From: Umboniibacter marinipuniceus
Lineage (GTDB): Bacteria; Pseudomonadota; Gammaproteobacteria; Pseudomonadales; DSM-25080
Reading direction: 5' to 3'
Assembly (NCBI RefSeq): GCF_003688415.1
Contig: NZ_REFJ01000003.1
Location: 1 to 64,000, forward strand
DNA length: 64,000 bases
Position 1 is the first letter of the stretch, and each line of letters opens with the position of its first letter. Below the pieces are notes generated by a model that had not been told where the DNA came from, did not search any database, and worked only from the letters and a program-made list of their open reading frames with translations. This document shows, piece after piece, positions 38,993-47,973 of the stretch. The position numbers were made by a program, and so were the translations under genes.

Positions 38993-41900
38993 TTAAACCT
39001 TTTTAAACAGCCGCTTGCTACTCATCAGCAACTGCTGCTTCGCCCACCTCAGATTACGCTTTAATCCTTGTGGCAAGAGCAACATACACGGCGTCACGAT
39101 CAGCGTAAGTAACGTGGAGAAGGCAAGTCCCCAAACAATCGCAGAGGCCAACGGCACCCAATAAGAAGCTACCGTACCTCCGTGATCTAGCGCTCTACTC
39201 ACTACGTCAATTGACCAATTGGTAGCAATAGGGAGTAAGCCAAGGATGGTTGTTGCAGTGGTCAGGAATACTGGGCGTAAACGTTGAGCACCTGTGCGAA
39301 CAATAACATCCGAGAGGGACATCGCGGGATTCTCCCGGCGCAGGACATTAAAGGTATCGATAAGAACAATATTGTTGTTGACGACAATCCCTGCCAGCGC
39401 AACCACGCCGACACCGGTCAAGATCACACTGAACACATCACCCGTAATTAACAATCCACCCATCACTCCCGCCGTGGACATCACCACCGCGGTCATAATG
39501 AGTCCAGCCTGATAGAAACTATTAAACTGAGAAATCAATAGGACTGCCATGAGGAACATGGCGAGAATCATTGCTACTTGAAGGAATTGCGCAGACTCTT
39601 CTTGCTCTTCATTAGCGCCACGGAAGGTTATGCTTAGCTCGCCCGGCCAATCATAACGTTCAACCAAAGCCATAATTTCTTTGGCCTTATTATCCGCTAA
39701 CACGCCTTCGACGGTATCAGCGTTAATGAACATGACCTGACGACCATTAAAGCGCTCAATGGTACCGGTGGCGTTTCGAGGTGAGACGGTGGCAATCGTA
39801 GAGAGTGGCACCGAGCCATTCGGGGTATATACACGCAACTCATTAAGCTGTTGCATCCGTCGTTCAGCGGCGGCAAAACGGGCGCGAATCTCAACTTCTT
39901 CTTCCGCATCACTCGGACGATAATCGCCAATCTCTACACCGTTAGTCAGCAGCTGCACAACCGTGCCCACCTCAAGCACATTAGCACCAAGCTGCGCTGC
40001 TAAACGCCGGTCAACATCGATTTGCCACTCAATGGACGGCAGCGGTCGCGAATCATCCATATCACGAAGATCAGCTACCTCGGATTGAATTAGATGACTT
40101 AGACGAGCTGTTTGGGCAATCAATAATTCACGGTCCACGGCGCTCAGCTCAATCTTAATTGGCTTACCTACGGGAGGGCCTTGCTCTATGACCCCCGCCT
40201 CGACATGGACGCCAGAAATATCAGCGGTTCGCTGTCGTATTAACTCAAAGGTTTCCGCTGAATTTAGCTCGCGATCATTATGGTCTACGAGTTGAATTAG
40301 CACCGTAGCAATCCGATCTGGCGATTCATTACGGCCACTACCTTTCCCTGGCTGATAAGTGGAGGTATAGACCGTTAGCACTCCTGGCGTTTCAGCAATG
40401 CGTCGCTCAACACCACGAACCACTTCAAGCACCTCAAGCGCCGACAGGTTCCCACGCGCTCGGACTGCAGCCTGACCATAAACCGCCTCGGATGTAGTGA
40501 AGAACTCGACACCTTTATTGTATTTTCCATAGGCCGAATAGATAGCCATAATCAACACGATGCTCAACAAAGTCACTAATACCGGAAATCGAACTAGCCG
40601 TGCGAGGAGACGGGCGTAAAGCCCCGTTACTCCCTTCAACTCAACGGGATCACTGGACTCTAAGACGCGAAAATGCTCGATATCCTTCTTAGTGAAATTC
40701 GACCGACCAAACATGGAACCCAGCACTGGCGCAAAGACCAGCGCGTAGATTAACGAGCTCGTGAGCACGGCGAACACCGTGGTCGGTAGATAGGCCATGA
40801 AGTCGCCGACAGTACCAGGCCAAAGCATCATAGGTAAAAACGCCGCCAAAGTGGTGGCAGTGGAAGCAAGCACCGGTAAGAACATTCTTCGTGCAGCAGA
40901 GATATAGGCTTGGCGTGAAGACGCCCCATCGGCCATTCGTCGGTCCGCATACTCGGTGATGACAATCGAGCCGTCAATAAGCATCCCCAACGCCAACAAC
41001 ATGCCGAACATCACCATAAAGTTAAAGGAATAGCCCAGTAAGTAAATCCAGATAGTCCCCATCAATAGACTAACTGGAATCCCGGCCCCTACGAGTAGCC
41101 CCGAACGGAAGCCTAGCGCTCCCACCACAATAATCATCACTAAACACACAGCGGTAACAATATTACCCTGTAGTTCGTTGACCATTTGCTCTGTCTGAGG
41201 CGTTTGATCGAGAATAGATTGAATCGTCAACGAGTCCGCATAGACACCACGATAGCTATCGACGACTTCGCGAATTTGCGCCGCTACTTCGAGCTGATTG
41301 GTACCGGAGCGCTTTTTAACCTCGATGGAGATGGCGGGATCGCCATTGATTAGGCTGTAGCCATCAGCATCTTTAAATCGCCGGGTAATCTCGGCAATAT
41401 CAGACAAGACGACAACACCGGCTGGTGTTGATTTAATCGGCAGGTTAATAACGTCAAAATAACTTTCAATCAAGCCGGGCACCTTTACGCCGAAACGTCC
41501 CGCACCCGTATCGATCTCACCCGCAGGAATCAACTGATTATTAGCGTTTACCGCCTGAATGAGTTCAAAGGGAGTGATATTGAAGTTCTCGAGTTTATCT
41601 CGATCGATCATCACTTCAACAACTTCTTCTCGACTGCCACGCAGATCCGCAGATAACACATCGGAAATCATTTCGATATCCAGACGCATGGTCTGGGCAA
41701 TGGTAAACAATTCGCGTTCATCTAACGCCGTGCTTGATAAGCCAACGACCATGGTCGGAAATTTATCGGCCGAGATTTCATTGATGATCGGCTCTTCAAT
41801 GGATTCGGGCAGCTTTTCTCGAGCCCTATCTATGGCCGCGCGCACGTCATTCATGGCCAAGTCGATGTTGATAGCGGAATCAAATCGGATCATGAAAGAA

Positions 41901-42169
41901 GCCAAACTTTCTTTCGCTGCGGCATTCAGCTCATCGACGCCGTCGATAGTACGCAATTCAAGCTCTACCGGTTTCAGCAACAGCCGCTCGGCATCGTCCG
42001 GCGAGATCCCAGGATTAATAATTAGGACTTGAAGAACCGGTACTTGGACATCGGGGCTAGCCTCAATCGAGATATCGCTTCGAGCATAGAGCCCAGCGAT
42101 TAACAGCAAAGCGAGAATCGAAAGCGTTGTACGAGAGCGTTCAATACATAGATTTAGGAAAGTACGCAC
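38993..42169 (-). CDS. RND family efflux transporter permease
   Basis: A 1058-aa inner-membrane proton-driven exporter of the AcrB/HAE1 superfamily, with 12 TMs and two large periplasmic loops. The start, CIERSRTTLSILALLLIAGL, and INPGISPDDAERLLLKPVE are typical. The TM4 proton-relay region reads MLIDGSIVITEY: the first Asp (D399) is present, but the second Asp of AcrB is Gly (G400). The TM10 position of the AcrB Lys lies in VVNNNIVLID. It therefore belongs to a non-AcrB branch with an altered relay. The adaptor gene is 3 bp upstream; no outer-membrane channel gene is present. Substrate unknown. Confidence 0.93.
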   Translation of the reverse strand: MRTFLNLCIERSRTTLSILALLLIAGLYARSDISIEASPDVQVPVLQVLIINPGISPDDAERLLLKPVELELRTIDGVDELNAAAKESLASFMIRFDSAINIDLAMNDVRAAIDRAREKLPESIEEPIINEISADKFPTMVVGLSSTALDERELFTIAQTMRLDIEMISDVLSADLRGSREEVVEVMIDRDKLENFNITPFELIQAVNANNQLIPAGEIDTGAGRFGVKVPGLIESYFDVINLPIKSTPAGVVVLSDIAEITRRFKDADGYSLINGDPAISIEVKKRSGTNQLEVAAQIREVVDSYRGVYADSLTIQSILDQTPQTEQMVNELQGNIVTAVCLVMIIVVGALGFRSGLLVGAGIPVSLLMGTIWIYLLGYSFNFMVMFGMLLALGMLIDGSIVITEYADRRMADGASSRQAYISAARRMFLPVLASTATTLAAFLPMMLWPGTVGDFMAYLPTTVFAVLTSSLIYALVFAPVLGSMFGRSNFTKKDIEHFRVLESSDPVELKGVTGLYARLLARLVRFPVLVTLLSIVLIMAIYSAYGKYNKGVEFFTTSEAVYGQAAVRARGNLSALEVLEVVRGVERRIAETPGVLTVYTSTYQPGKGSGRNESPDRIATVLIQLVDHNDRELNSAETFELIRQRTADISGVHVEAGVIEQGPPVGKPIKIELSAVDRELLIAQTARLSHLIQSEVADLRDMDDSRPLPSIEWQIDVDRRLAAQLGANVLEVGTVVQLLTNGVEIGDYRPSDAEEEVEIRARFAAAERRMQQLNELRVYTPNGSVPLSTIATVSPRNATGTIERFNGRQVMFINADTVEGVLADNKAKEIMALVERYDWPGELSITFRGANEEQEESAQFLQVAMILAMFLMAVLLISQFNSFYQAGLIMTAVVMSTAGVMGGLLITGDVFSVILTGVGVVALAGIVVNNNIVLIDTFNVLRRENPAMSLSDVIVRTGAQRLRPVFLTTATTILGLLPIATNWSIDVVSRALDHGGTVASYWVPLASAIVWGLAFSTLLTLIVTPCMLLLPQGLKRNLRWAKQQLLMSSKRLFKKV

Positions 42170-42172
42170 GCC

Positions 42173-43219
42173 TTAACCCTCAACGACTTCAACGGTAACC
42201 TGATCACCCTCGGCAACAAATTCGCCGCCCACGGCAATCACACGAGCGCGTTGAGGGAGACCGCTCACCCAAATACCTTCAGCGGTTTCGTCCACTAAAC
42301 TAACTGGGACATACTCAACTCGGGATTGATCATTAACGATTTTGACGCGCAAAACGCCATTCGTACTTAGACTTAATACTGATGGCGCTAGCAAATGAGC
42401 CGGCACTTCGGCTAGCTGAATACGCATCTTCGCCGTTAACCCTGCGGGTAGGGATTCGTCTAGTGACAACACTGATTCAACGGTGTAATTACGGGTAATT
42501 TGATCGGCTTGAGAAGCGATGAACCTAACCGAGGCAGGAACAGTGTGTGCCTCACCGATTTCCACCGTTCCCGCTTGGCCCGACGAGAGATAAGCTACCT
42601 GAGATTCTGATACTTGCGCGCTGAAAATCATTGGCGTTACATCAAGCATACGGGCGCACGCCATACCGCTTTTGATATAGCTACCCTCATCGGTAAGTAA
42701 CTGCTCTACGATGCCATCAAACGGCGCGGTAATCTTTAAATAGGATACCGCCAGTTCTGCTTGGCGCGCCGCTAAGCGCGCCGCAGCTAGCGAATTTTCT
42801 GCATTGGCTAATGCCAGGTCTGACTGCAAACCGCCGGTTGTGAGGCGACTAACACCTTCGTACTCTAATTCAGCTAATCGAAGTGCCGACTCAGCTCTTT
42901 CAAGCTGATAGTAGCGATCTCCTGCCTCGATTTCGCAAAGAACATCACCCGCTTTGACCTGCGACCCTTCGCGATTCGGAGTGGCGATCACTTGTCCCTG
43001 CAGTTTTGCGGCAACCAAGACTTCTTTATCAGCGTCTACGCGGCCTCGCAGTTCCACTACCAACCGATGGACTTGTTCTTCGGAACTGACCACCCGAACA
43101 CTAAAATTGTTCGCATTGGCATTTGTCGACTCCAGATGTGGGTCATCGCCAAGGGCACCTGAAGCTAGCCAAACAACAAGAAGTACCGTAAAAATAAGAG
43201 AAAGCAGTGTTTTATTCAT
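42173..43219 (-). CDS. RND efflux periplasmic adaptor (HlyD/AcrA family)
   Basis: The membrane-fusion protein that bridges the RND permease and an outer-membrane channel. It has a signal peptide at residues 1-24 (ending LASGALG), then a lipoyl half-motif (VAAKLQGQVIATPNREGSQVKAGDVL), a coiled-coil hairpin (YQLERAESALRLAELEYEGV) and a second lipoyl half (LKITAPFDGIVEQLLTDEGSYI). At 348 aa it is a compact adaptor. It is the first gene of a two-gene operon with the permease and divergent from a sensor kinase, which might regulate it through an unlinked partner (inference). Confidence 0.93.
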   Translation of the reverse strand: MNKTLLSLIFTVLLVVWLASGALGDDPHLESTNANANNFSVRVVSSEEQVHRLVVELRGRVDADKEVLVAAKLQGQVIATPNREGSQVKAGDVLCEIEAGDRYYQLERAESALRLAELEYEGVSRLTTGGLQSDLALANAENSLAAARLAARQAELAVSYLKITAPFDGIVEQLLTDEGSYIKSGMACARMLDVTPMIFSAQVSESQVAYLSSGQAGTVEIGEAHTVPASVRFIASQADQITRNYTVESVLSLDESLPAGLTAKMRIQLAEVPAHLLAPSVLSLSTNGVLRVKIVNDQSRVEYVPVSLVDETAEGIWVSGLPQRARVIAVGGEFVAEGDQVTVEVVEG

Positions 43220-43380
43220 TTGTTAGAATGTTCCGAAGTAAACGAGTAGACTGGAGTTAGTCTCAGCCTATAGTTATAGCCTGTTAGCCTAATAATAACG
43301 CCACTAAAGTGGTCAAACCTCAGTCATTCAAGGACAATTGTATTTGCCCGCTATTCAAAGCTAAATTGGAACGTTAAGCA

Positions 43381-45357
43381 ATGTGGATTCCCCTAAAGCG
43401 CCAAATTGGTATTATCGGCCTTTTACTCCTACTACTCCCAGCTTTTGGGCTGATGTCGTTACGCCTTGTTGAGACACGCTTAAGTGAATATCAAGCTGAA
43501 ACCCTCGCGCAGCGATTAGAAGCACTCACGACGTTAGTTACGGCGCAGGCTCAATTCGACCTATCAAGCAACAGCTCGGTAATTAACCCCTTCGCTGCTC
43601 AACGAACAATGCGAGCTGATGGCTATCTTGACGATTGGAGCCTCATTCCTCAGCGCGGACTCACATTAGAGTTCGGCGAGACTAGCGCTACCGTGCAGTC
43701 CATCGAGACTAAACAACACCTGTGGCTATCAATTCGCATTGAAGGTCATGACCCACAACGCTTTTTCCAGTCTGGACGTTTTGTTGCCGGAGATCGTCTC
43801 GTCCTTAGGACCGAGTTCAATGAATATTCCATCACGCCAAACCTAAGTAATGAGACGTCAACCAGGGAGCGAGGCCAGCTGCTTAACCAGCGAATATCTG
43901 GCTACTGGAAAGCGATGGCTACTGGCAGCATCATTGAATTACGGATACCGAAAGATTTAGTGGGTCAACAACTGGGTATGGTACTGCAGCTCGCAAAGAC
44001 TCCTCTGGGGTCGCTTCAACTACGCAGTTATGAGGAGGCAGACTCGATTCCTGCAGTGGTCTGGACAAATTCGGAAGCACAGCGCTTGCTCAGTCAGTAT
44101 CAAGCGCTTGATGCGCAAGCCGAAATTCGTCTGATCGATGACAATTTCAACTTACTTGCGTGGTCGGGAAACGCGAGCAACCTAAGAAGCCCCGAGCCGC
44201 TGAATTGGCTTCAAAGACTAAGTTTGGCAACGGCCAAACGTCCAAACGGCAGGCAGCTAAGTCTAACGTCAAGCTGGGCGCTAGCGCAGCTAATAGGCAC
44301 GCTGACAATAAATAAGACGACAACAGAGGTTATTCATATCTCCTCACCCGCTTGGCCATCGGGCGCGCTGGCTGGCTTAACTCGGTTAAACTGCAACCAA
44401 CCCAGCTGCCCCACCCTAGTTATTATTGAACCCAAAGTAATGGGCGAAATATTATGGTCGGCAGGACACCTAAAGCTGATCGCAGTCCTGTTCGCTGGGG
44501 CTATCGTCATCATTGCTGTGATTAGCCTCTGGGCTCGCTGGTTGGCTAAACGCCTGAGAAGACTTGAATACAACATGGTTAACTTTGGTCGTCAGCAGCA
44601 TAGTCGCCAGGGCTTAGATGAGGTAAGTGTTTTAGCTAAAGTATTTGATGACTTACAGCTTCAGGTGAACGCCAATACCGAATACCTAGAACAGCTTGCG
44701 AACCGTTTAAGCCACGAATTACGGACGCCCCTTACGGTCATCCAGTCCAGCTTGGAGCACTTAGCCCGTCAGACAAGCGGCGATTCACTTGTTTATGTTG
44801 AACGCGCTGTCAGAGGGAGCGAACAACTCCAAGTTATTTTTCAGCGCATCACCGAAGCAAGAAACTTAGAGCAACTTCTTCTCGGCGTCACACCACAAAG
44901 AACAGATCTCAATGACTTGGGCCATCAAGTTGTCCAGGGTTATCAATTGGCTCATCCAACACTCAAGATCGAGTTTCAAGGCCCAACCACTCCATGCTTT
45001 ACTCTCTCGGATAGCGATTTCTTGGCGCAAGCGATGACGAAACTAATTGATAACGCGATCTCTTTCCATAATGAGGGCAGCTGCATAGTCGTAAATGTCG
45101 ACGAGCAGCCTGATGCCATTCGCCTTAGCGTTACCAATGAGGGGCCGGAACTTGTTGAGCCAACAAAACAGCTATTCGAAGCCTTCGTCAGCATGAGAAA
45201 GCGAGACGCGTCACAACATCTAGGCTTTGGGCTCTACCTTAGCAAATTAATCTGTGAACACTTTGCCCACCAACTGTTCGCCGAGAACTTGAACCCAGGT
45301 AGGGTGCGCTTTACCATAACAGCTGAGCCGCTGCGTGACGACGAGAAGTTAGCGTAA
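43381..45357 (+). CDS. Orphan sensor histidine kinase
   Basis: A 658-aa membrane histidine kinase. TM1 spans about residues 10-27. A large periplasmic region (30-360) begins with a DGYLDDW motif like those of carbohydrate-binding-type or sortase-associated kinase sensor domains. TM2 lies at about 364-386, and a short HAMP-like linker follows. The phospho-acceptor is H445 in LSHELRTPLTVIQ; the N box is KLIDNAISFHNEG and the ATPase glycine box is HLGFGLYLSK. No response regulator is adjacent, so the partner lies elsewhere. The architecture recalls the 'proteobacterial dedicated sortase system' kinase, but no sortase gene is in this window. Confidence 0.88.
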   Translation: MWIPLKRQIGIIGLLLLLLPAFGLMSLRLVETRLSEYQAETLAQRLEALTTLVTAQAQFDLSSNSSVINPFAAQRTMRADGYLDDWSLIPQRGLTLEFGETSATVQSIETKQHLWLSIRIEGHDPQRFFQSGRFVAGDRLVLRTEFNEYSITPNLSNETSTRERGQLLNQRISGYWKAMATGSIIELRIPKDLVGQQLGMVLQLAKTPLGSLQLRSYEEADSIPAVVWTNSEAQRLLSQYQALDAQAEIRLIDDNFNLLAWSGNASNLRSPEPLNWLQRLSLATAKRPNGRQLSLTSSWALAQLIGTLTINKTTTEVIHISSPAWPSGALAGLTRLNCNQPSCPTLVIIEPKVMGEILWSAGHLKLIAVLFAGAIVIIAVISLWARWLAKRLRRLEYNMVNFGRQQHSRQGLDEVSVLAKVFDDLQLQVNANTEYLEQLANRLSHELRTPLTVIQSSLEHLARQTSGDSLVYVERAVRGSEQLQVIFQRITEARNLEQLLLGVTPQRTDLNDLGHQVVQGYQLAHPTLKIEFQGPTTPCFTLSDSDFLAQAMTKLIDNAISFHNEGSCIVVNVDEQPDAIRLSVTNEGPELVEPTKQLFEAFVSMRKRDASQHLGFGLYLSKLICEHFAHQLFAENLNPGRVRFTITAEPLRDDEKLA

Positions 45358-45394
45358 CGGTCATTGCTGCGGATCGCTGGGGTGCGAGTCGATA

Positions 45395-46012
45395 TTAGCT
45401 CACTATGGTCTCTGACTCTCGGTAGGTATTCCAAGCTTGAAGCGATACTGCCATTTCTGTCAATAATTGATAGAAGTCCTCAACACCGCCTCGCGCAGGA
45501 AGGCGAGCCAGACGAATTAATGATTCATTGAGTTCAGGGCTCGGATGCTTGATCTTAGCCTGCTCCAACTTCCAGCGAATTCCCTGGCTAATAGACTCGT
45601 AGATATACCGTTTGAAATCATCGGACAACTTACTATCAGCCGGTTGCAGAATATTCTTTGGAATCATCAGTAATCGAGCAACACTACTTTCTACCTGCAC
45701 ATCTGCTGTTCTGCTCCGCGCGGAAAATAGTGACATATCTCCAAGCCACTCTCCGGCGCCTATCACTGCAAGCTCACCTACCCTCGAAGATCTAACACTA
45801 ACCGAGCCACTGACGACGAGGAAAACACTCCCTGCAGAATCACCCTCTTGAATCACTGATTCACCACCGTCGTAGCACCAGAGATGAGCACTTTGCATCA
45901 TTTCCCTATAATCGTTGGGAAACAAAGCCTCTACCGAACGTAAAAAACGGGTCGCATTGAGAATCAGCCGAGTTCGATCTTCAAATAATTCACTTCCTGA
46001 TAATACTCGCAT
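45395..46012 (-). CDS. Cyclic-nucleotide-binding-fold protein without HTH
   Basis: A 205-aa soluble protein with one cNMP-binding beta-barrel (about residues 30-140): GESVIQEGDSAGSVFLVVSGSVSV and the phosphate cassette GDMSLFSARSRTADV. The cassette has D in place of the usual Glu of GE, but keeps the R-T-A part, so ligand binding is uncertain. The C-terminal 65 residues are helical and contain no HTH like that of CRP, so it is not a classical transcription factor. The ATG at 46012 has GGAAAG 8 nt upstream; an in-frame TTG at 46048 is possible. Role unknown. Confidence 0.82.
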   Translation of the reverse strand: MRVLSGSELFEDRTRLILNATRFLRSVEALFPNDYREMMQSAHLWCYDGGESVIQEGDSAGSVFLVVSGSVSVRSSRVGELAVIGAGEWLGDMSLFSARSRTADVQVESSVARLLMIPKNILQPADSKLSDDFKRYIYESISQGIRWKLEQAKIKHPSPELNESLIRLARLPARGGVEDFYQLLTEMAVSLQAWNTYRESETIVS

Positions 46013-46240
46013 CTGAGTTGCTTTCCTTCCGTGTTTTCTATGGGCCAATTTTTACCATTTATCCTAAGATGGGATATTGACGAAAAAACAATAATCATTG
46101 CGAGAATTGGCTCACAGAACCAACAAATGAATATGATCAAAAATGAACCATTTGATTCTGTACTCATTATTTCTATCAGGTTATAGTAGACAGTATTACA
46201 ACTAAAAAAATATTGCCTGTAACTTAGAGAGAGCCCTCCG

Positions 46241-47356
46241 ATGAAGAAGTTAATAAACGGAGCACTGATTGGATTTTGCTTGGTTTCGCTAAGCACTTTC
46301 AGTCAAGCTGATTTCGCAACAGAAAACAATTTAGTACTCAACGGTATAGCAGTTCACAGCGAACTTCGACAGCCCGTGTTTCTTGCCAAACTTAACGTCA
46401 CTCACCCTGCGTCAACGCCGAATGAGGCACGTACCCCGGGAGCACCAGCTCAGATGGAGCTGACGCTTCTCAAGCGTAGCTGGAGCTCACGTCAGTTCCG
46501 TCAATACTGGCTGTCAGGTATTGCTATTAATGTCGGTTTAGAGGAAATGACGGCGCATCAAACTGAACTACTTGATCTCGCTACGGTTCTAAAAGGCCGA
46601 ATGCGGCAGAATGATCGTTTTAGCATCGACTTTATTCCTGGTGAGGCAACCATTGTCAGCCTTAACGATATAGAACTAGATCAGTACTCACCTGAGCTAT
46701 GGCCGTTGCTTGTATCTAACTGGGTTGGCCCTCGCGTTGATCAGGACTATCGCCAAGATATTTTATCACTACCCGCCAACACGAGTGAGCTGCTCGCATT
46801 AGCTTCTACCGAGCCTAGCGACGAGCGAATAGCCGCCATCGCTGGCTGGCTAGTCGTAGCGGAAGCCGTTGAAGTTGCCGTAGAACCCGAACCAGTCGTT
46901 GAAGCTGAGCCAGAGCCAGTCGTAGAGGTTGTTGCTGCGCCAGTTCGTCAACCGGAGCCAGAGCCAGAACTAGAACCAGAGCCTACTGTTGCGGCACTAA
47001 GCTTCGATGATGAGTTCGAAGAAGATGAAAGTGCCGAAGAGGCCGCGCTTGAAGCGCAGAAAGCCTTTATGGGTGCGGTCTACTCATCGCAGATGCTGCA
47101 ATGGACAAACCGCAACGTACGCTACCCTTCTAGAGCCTTAGACAGGGGACGTGAGGGGCGAGTTACCTTGAATGTTACTGTTGACCAAGCCGGCAATGTT
47201 GTATCAGCTGAGATTACCGAATCTTCAGGTCACGGGATATTGGATCGCGAGGCGCTTCGGGCGGTTGATCGATCAGCCCCGTACCCGCGCTTCCCTAGTG
47301 AGCTAGATACGTCTACGTACACAGCAAGCGTACCGATTTCTTTTATCCTTCAGTAA
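46241..47356 (+). CDS. Secreted chalcone-isomerase-like / TonB C-terminal fusion protein
   Basis: A 371-aa protein with an apparently cleaved signal peptide (residues 1-23, ending FSQA). Residues 25-205 look like a bacterial chalcone-isomerase-like domain: LNGIAVHSELRQPVFLAKL, a FSIDFIPGEATIVSLNDIEL segment and a WPLLVSNWVG block. A Glu/Pro/Val-rich linker (about 210-250) is followed by a TonB C-terminal domain (about 275-371) with RYPSRALDRGREGRVTLNVTV and the ITESSGHGILDREALRAV motif. It lacks the N-terminal membrane helix that a normal TonB needs to contact ExbB/ExbD. It may act as a periplasmic partner of an outer-membrane protein. The LuxR-type gene follows 24 bp downstream. Confidence 0.85.
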   Translation: MKKLINGALIGFCLVSLSTFSQADFATENNLVLNGIAVHSELRQPVFLAKLNVTHPASTPNEARTPGAPAQMELTLLKRSWSSRQFRQYWLSGIAINVGLEEMTAHQTELLDLATVLKGRMRQNDRFSIDFIPGEATIVSLNDIELDQYSPELWPLLVSNWVGPRVDQDYRQDILSLPANTSELLALASTEPSDERIAAIAGWLVVAEAVEVAVEPEPVVEAEPEPVVEVVAAPVRQPEPEPELEPEPTVAALSFDDEFEEDESAEEAALEAQKAFMGAVYSSQMLQWTNRNVRYPSRALDRGREGRVTLNVTVDQAGNVVSAEITESSGHGILDREALRAVDRSAPYPRFPSELDTSTYTASVPISFILQ

Positions 47357-47380
47357 TGAGTCACCTTTGGAGCAAAAGCA

Positions 47381-47956
47381 GTGGGACATAGTCGAATATC
47401 AACACTGATTTGCTCCAATTCCGCATTGATGGCGCAGGGGATATCTGTCGCCATTGACGCGCTATTTAACCAAGTCAGCAATGTTTGCCTCACACCACAT
47501 TACGAGAACCAGCGCCCGACCATTGCTGCTTACCCACTGGTAATTATTGACTCCGGATCGGACTTCTGCGACAAAATTATGGAGGAGTTAAATCGCACCA
47601 AAACCAACCGCACAACCATTTTCATAATTGGTGAGCAATGGGCGATCGAACCAGAATTCCCGTTTCATGCTATCGAACGTGATATCGAGCTCAAACGATT
47701 CGAAGAAGTTATTCGTCACGTTGTTTCGGCGAAATATGACGTAAGAGAACGCCCCGCGGATCTAACAAAAATGCAGGAAGAAGTTGTTCATCTAGTTGTT
47801 CAAGGAATGGTTAACAAGGAGATTGCGAGGCAGCTGGCGATTTCAGAGGCAACAGTACGTACCCATCTTACCGCTATCTATAGGCGCTTAAGAGTAAAGA
47901 ACCGAACTGAGGCTGCCGTAGTCGCCCGAGAGTACTTTATCGCTCACGGGCACTAG
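47381..47956 (+). CDS. LuxR-type response regulator with degenerate receiver
   Basis: A 191-aa NarL/FixJ-like regulator starting with GTG at 47381. Residues 1-120 follow a receiver fold: the phosphorylatable Asp may be retained in YPLVIIDSG, but the N-terminal acidic pair is replaced (LICSNSA) and the conserved Lys is not apparent. The C-terminal HTH (about 128-190) is clear: LTKMQEEVVHLVVQGMVNKEIARQL, then ATVRTHLTAIYRRLRVKNRT. It is probably co-transcribed with the preceding fusion protein and may regulate it. Loss of receiver residues suggests control that does not depend on phosphorylation (inference). Confidence 0.88.
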   Translation: MGHSRISTLICSNSALMAQGISVAIDALFNQVSNVCLTPHYENQRPTIAAYPLVIIDSGSDFCDKIMEELNRTKTNRTTIFIIGEQWAIEPEFPFHAIERDIELKRFEEVIRHVVSAKYDVRERPADLTKMQEEVVHLVVQGMVNKEIARQLAISEATVRTHLTAIYRRLRVKNRTEAAVVAREYFIAHGH

Positions 47957-47973
47957 ACATTGCTTGGAGTGAG

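Noticed and set aside
46869-46990. Repetitive Glu-Pro-Val codons as a DNA repeat of interest
   Set aside because: This is the ordinary extended linker of TonB-like proteins.
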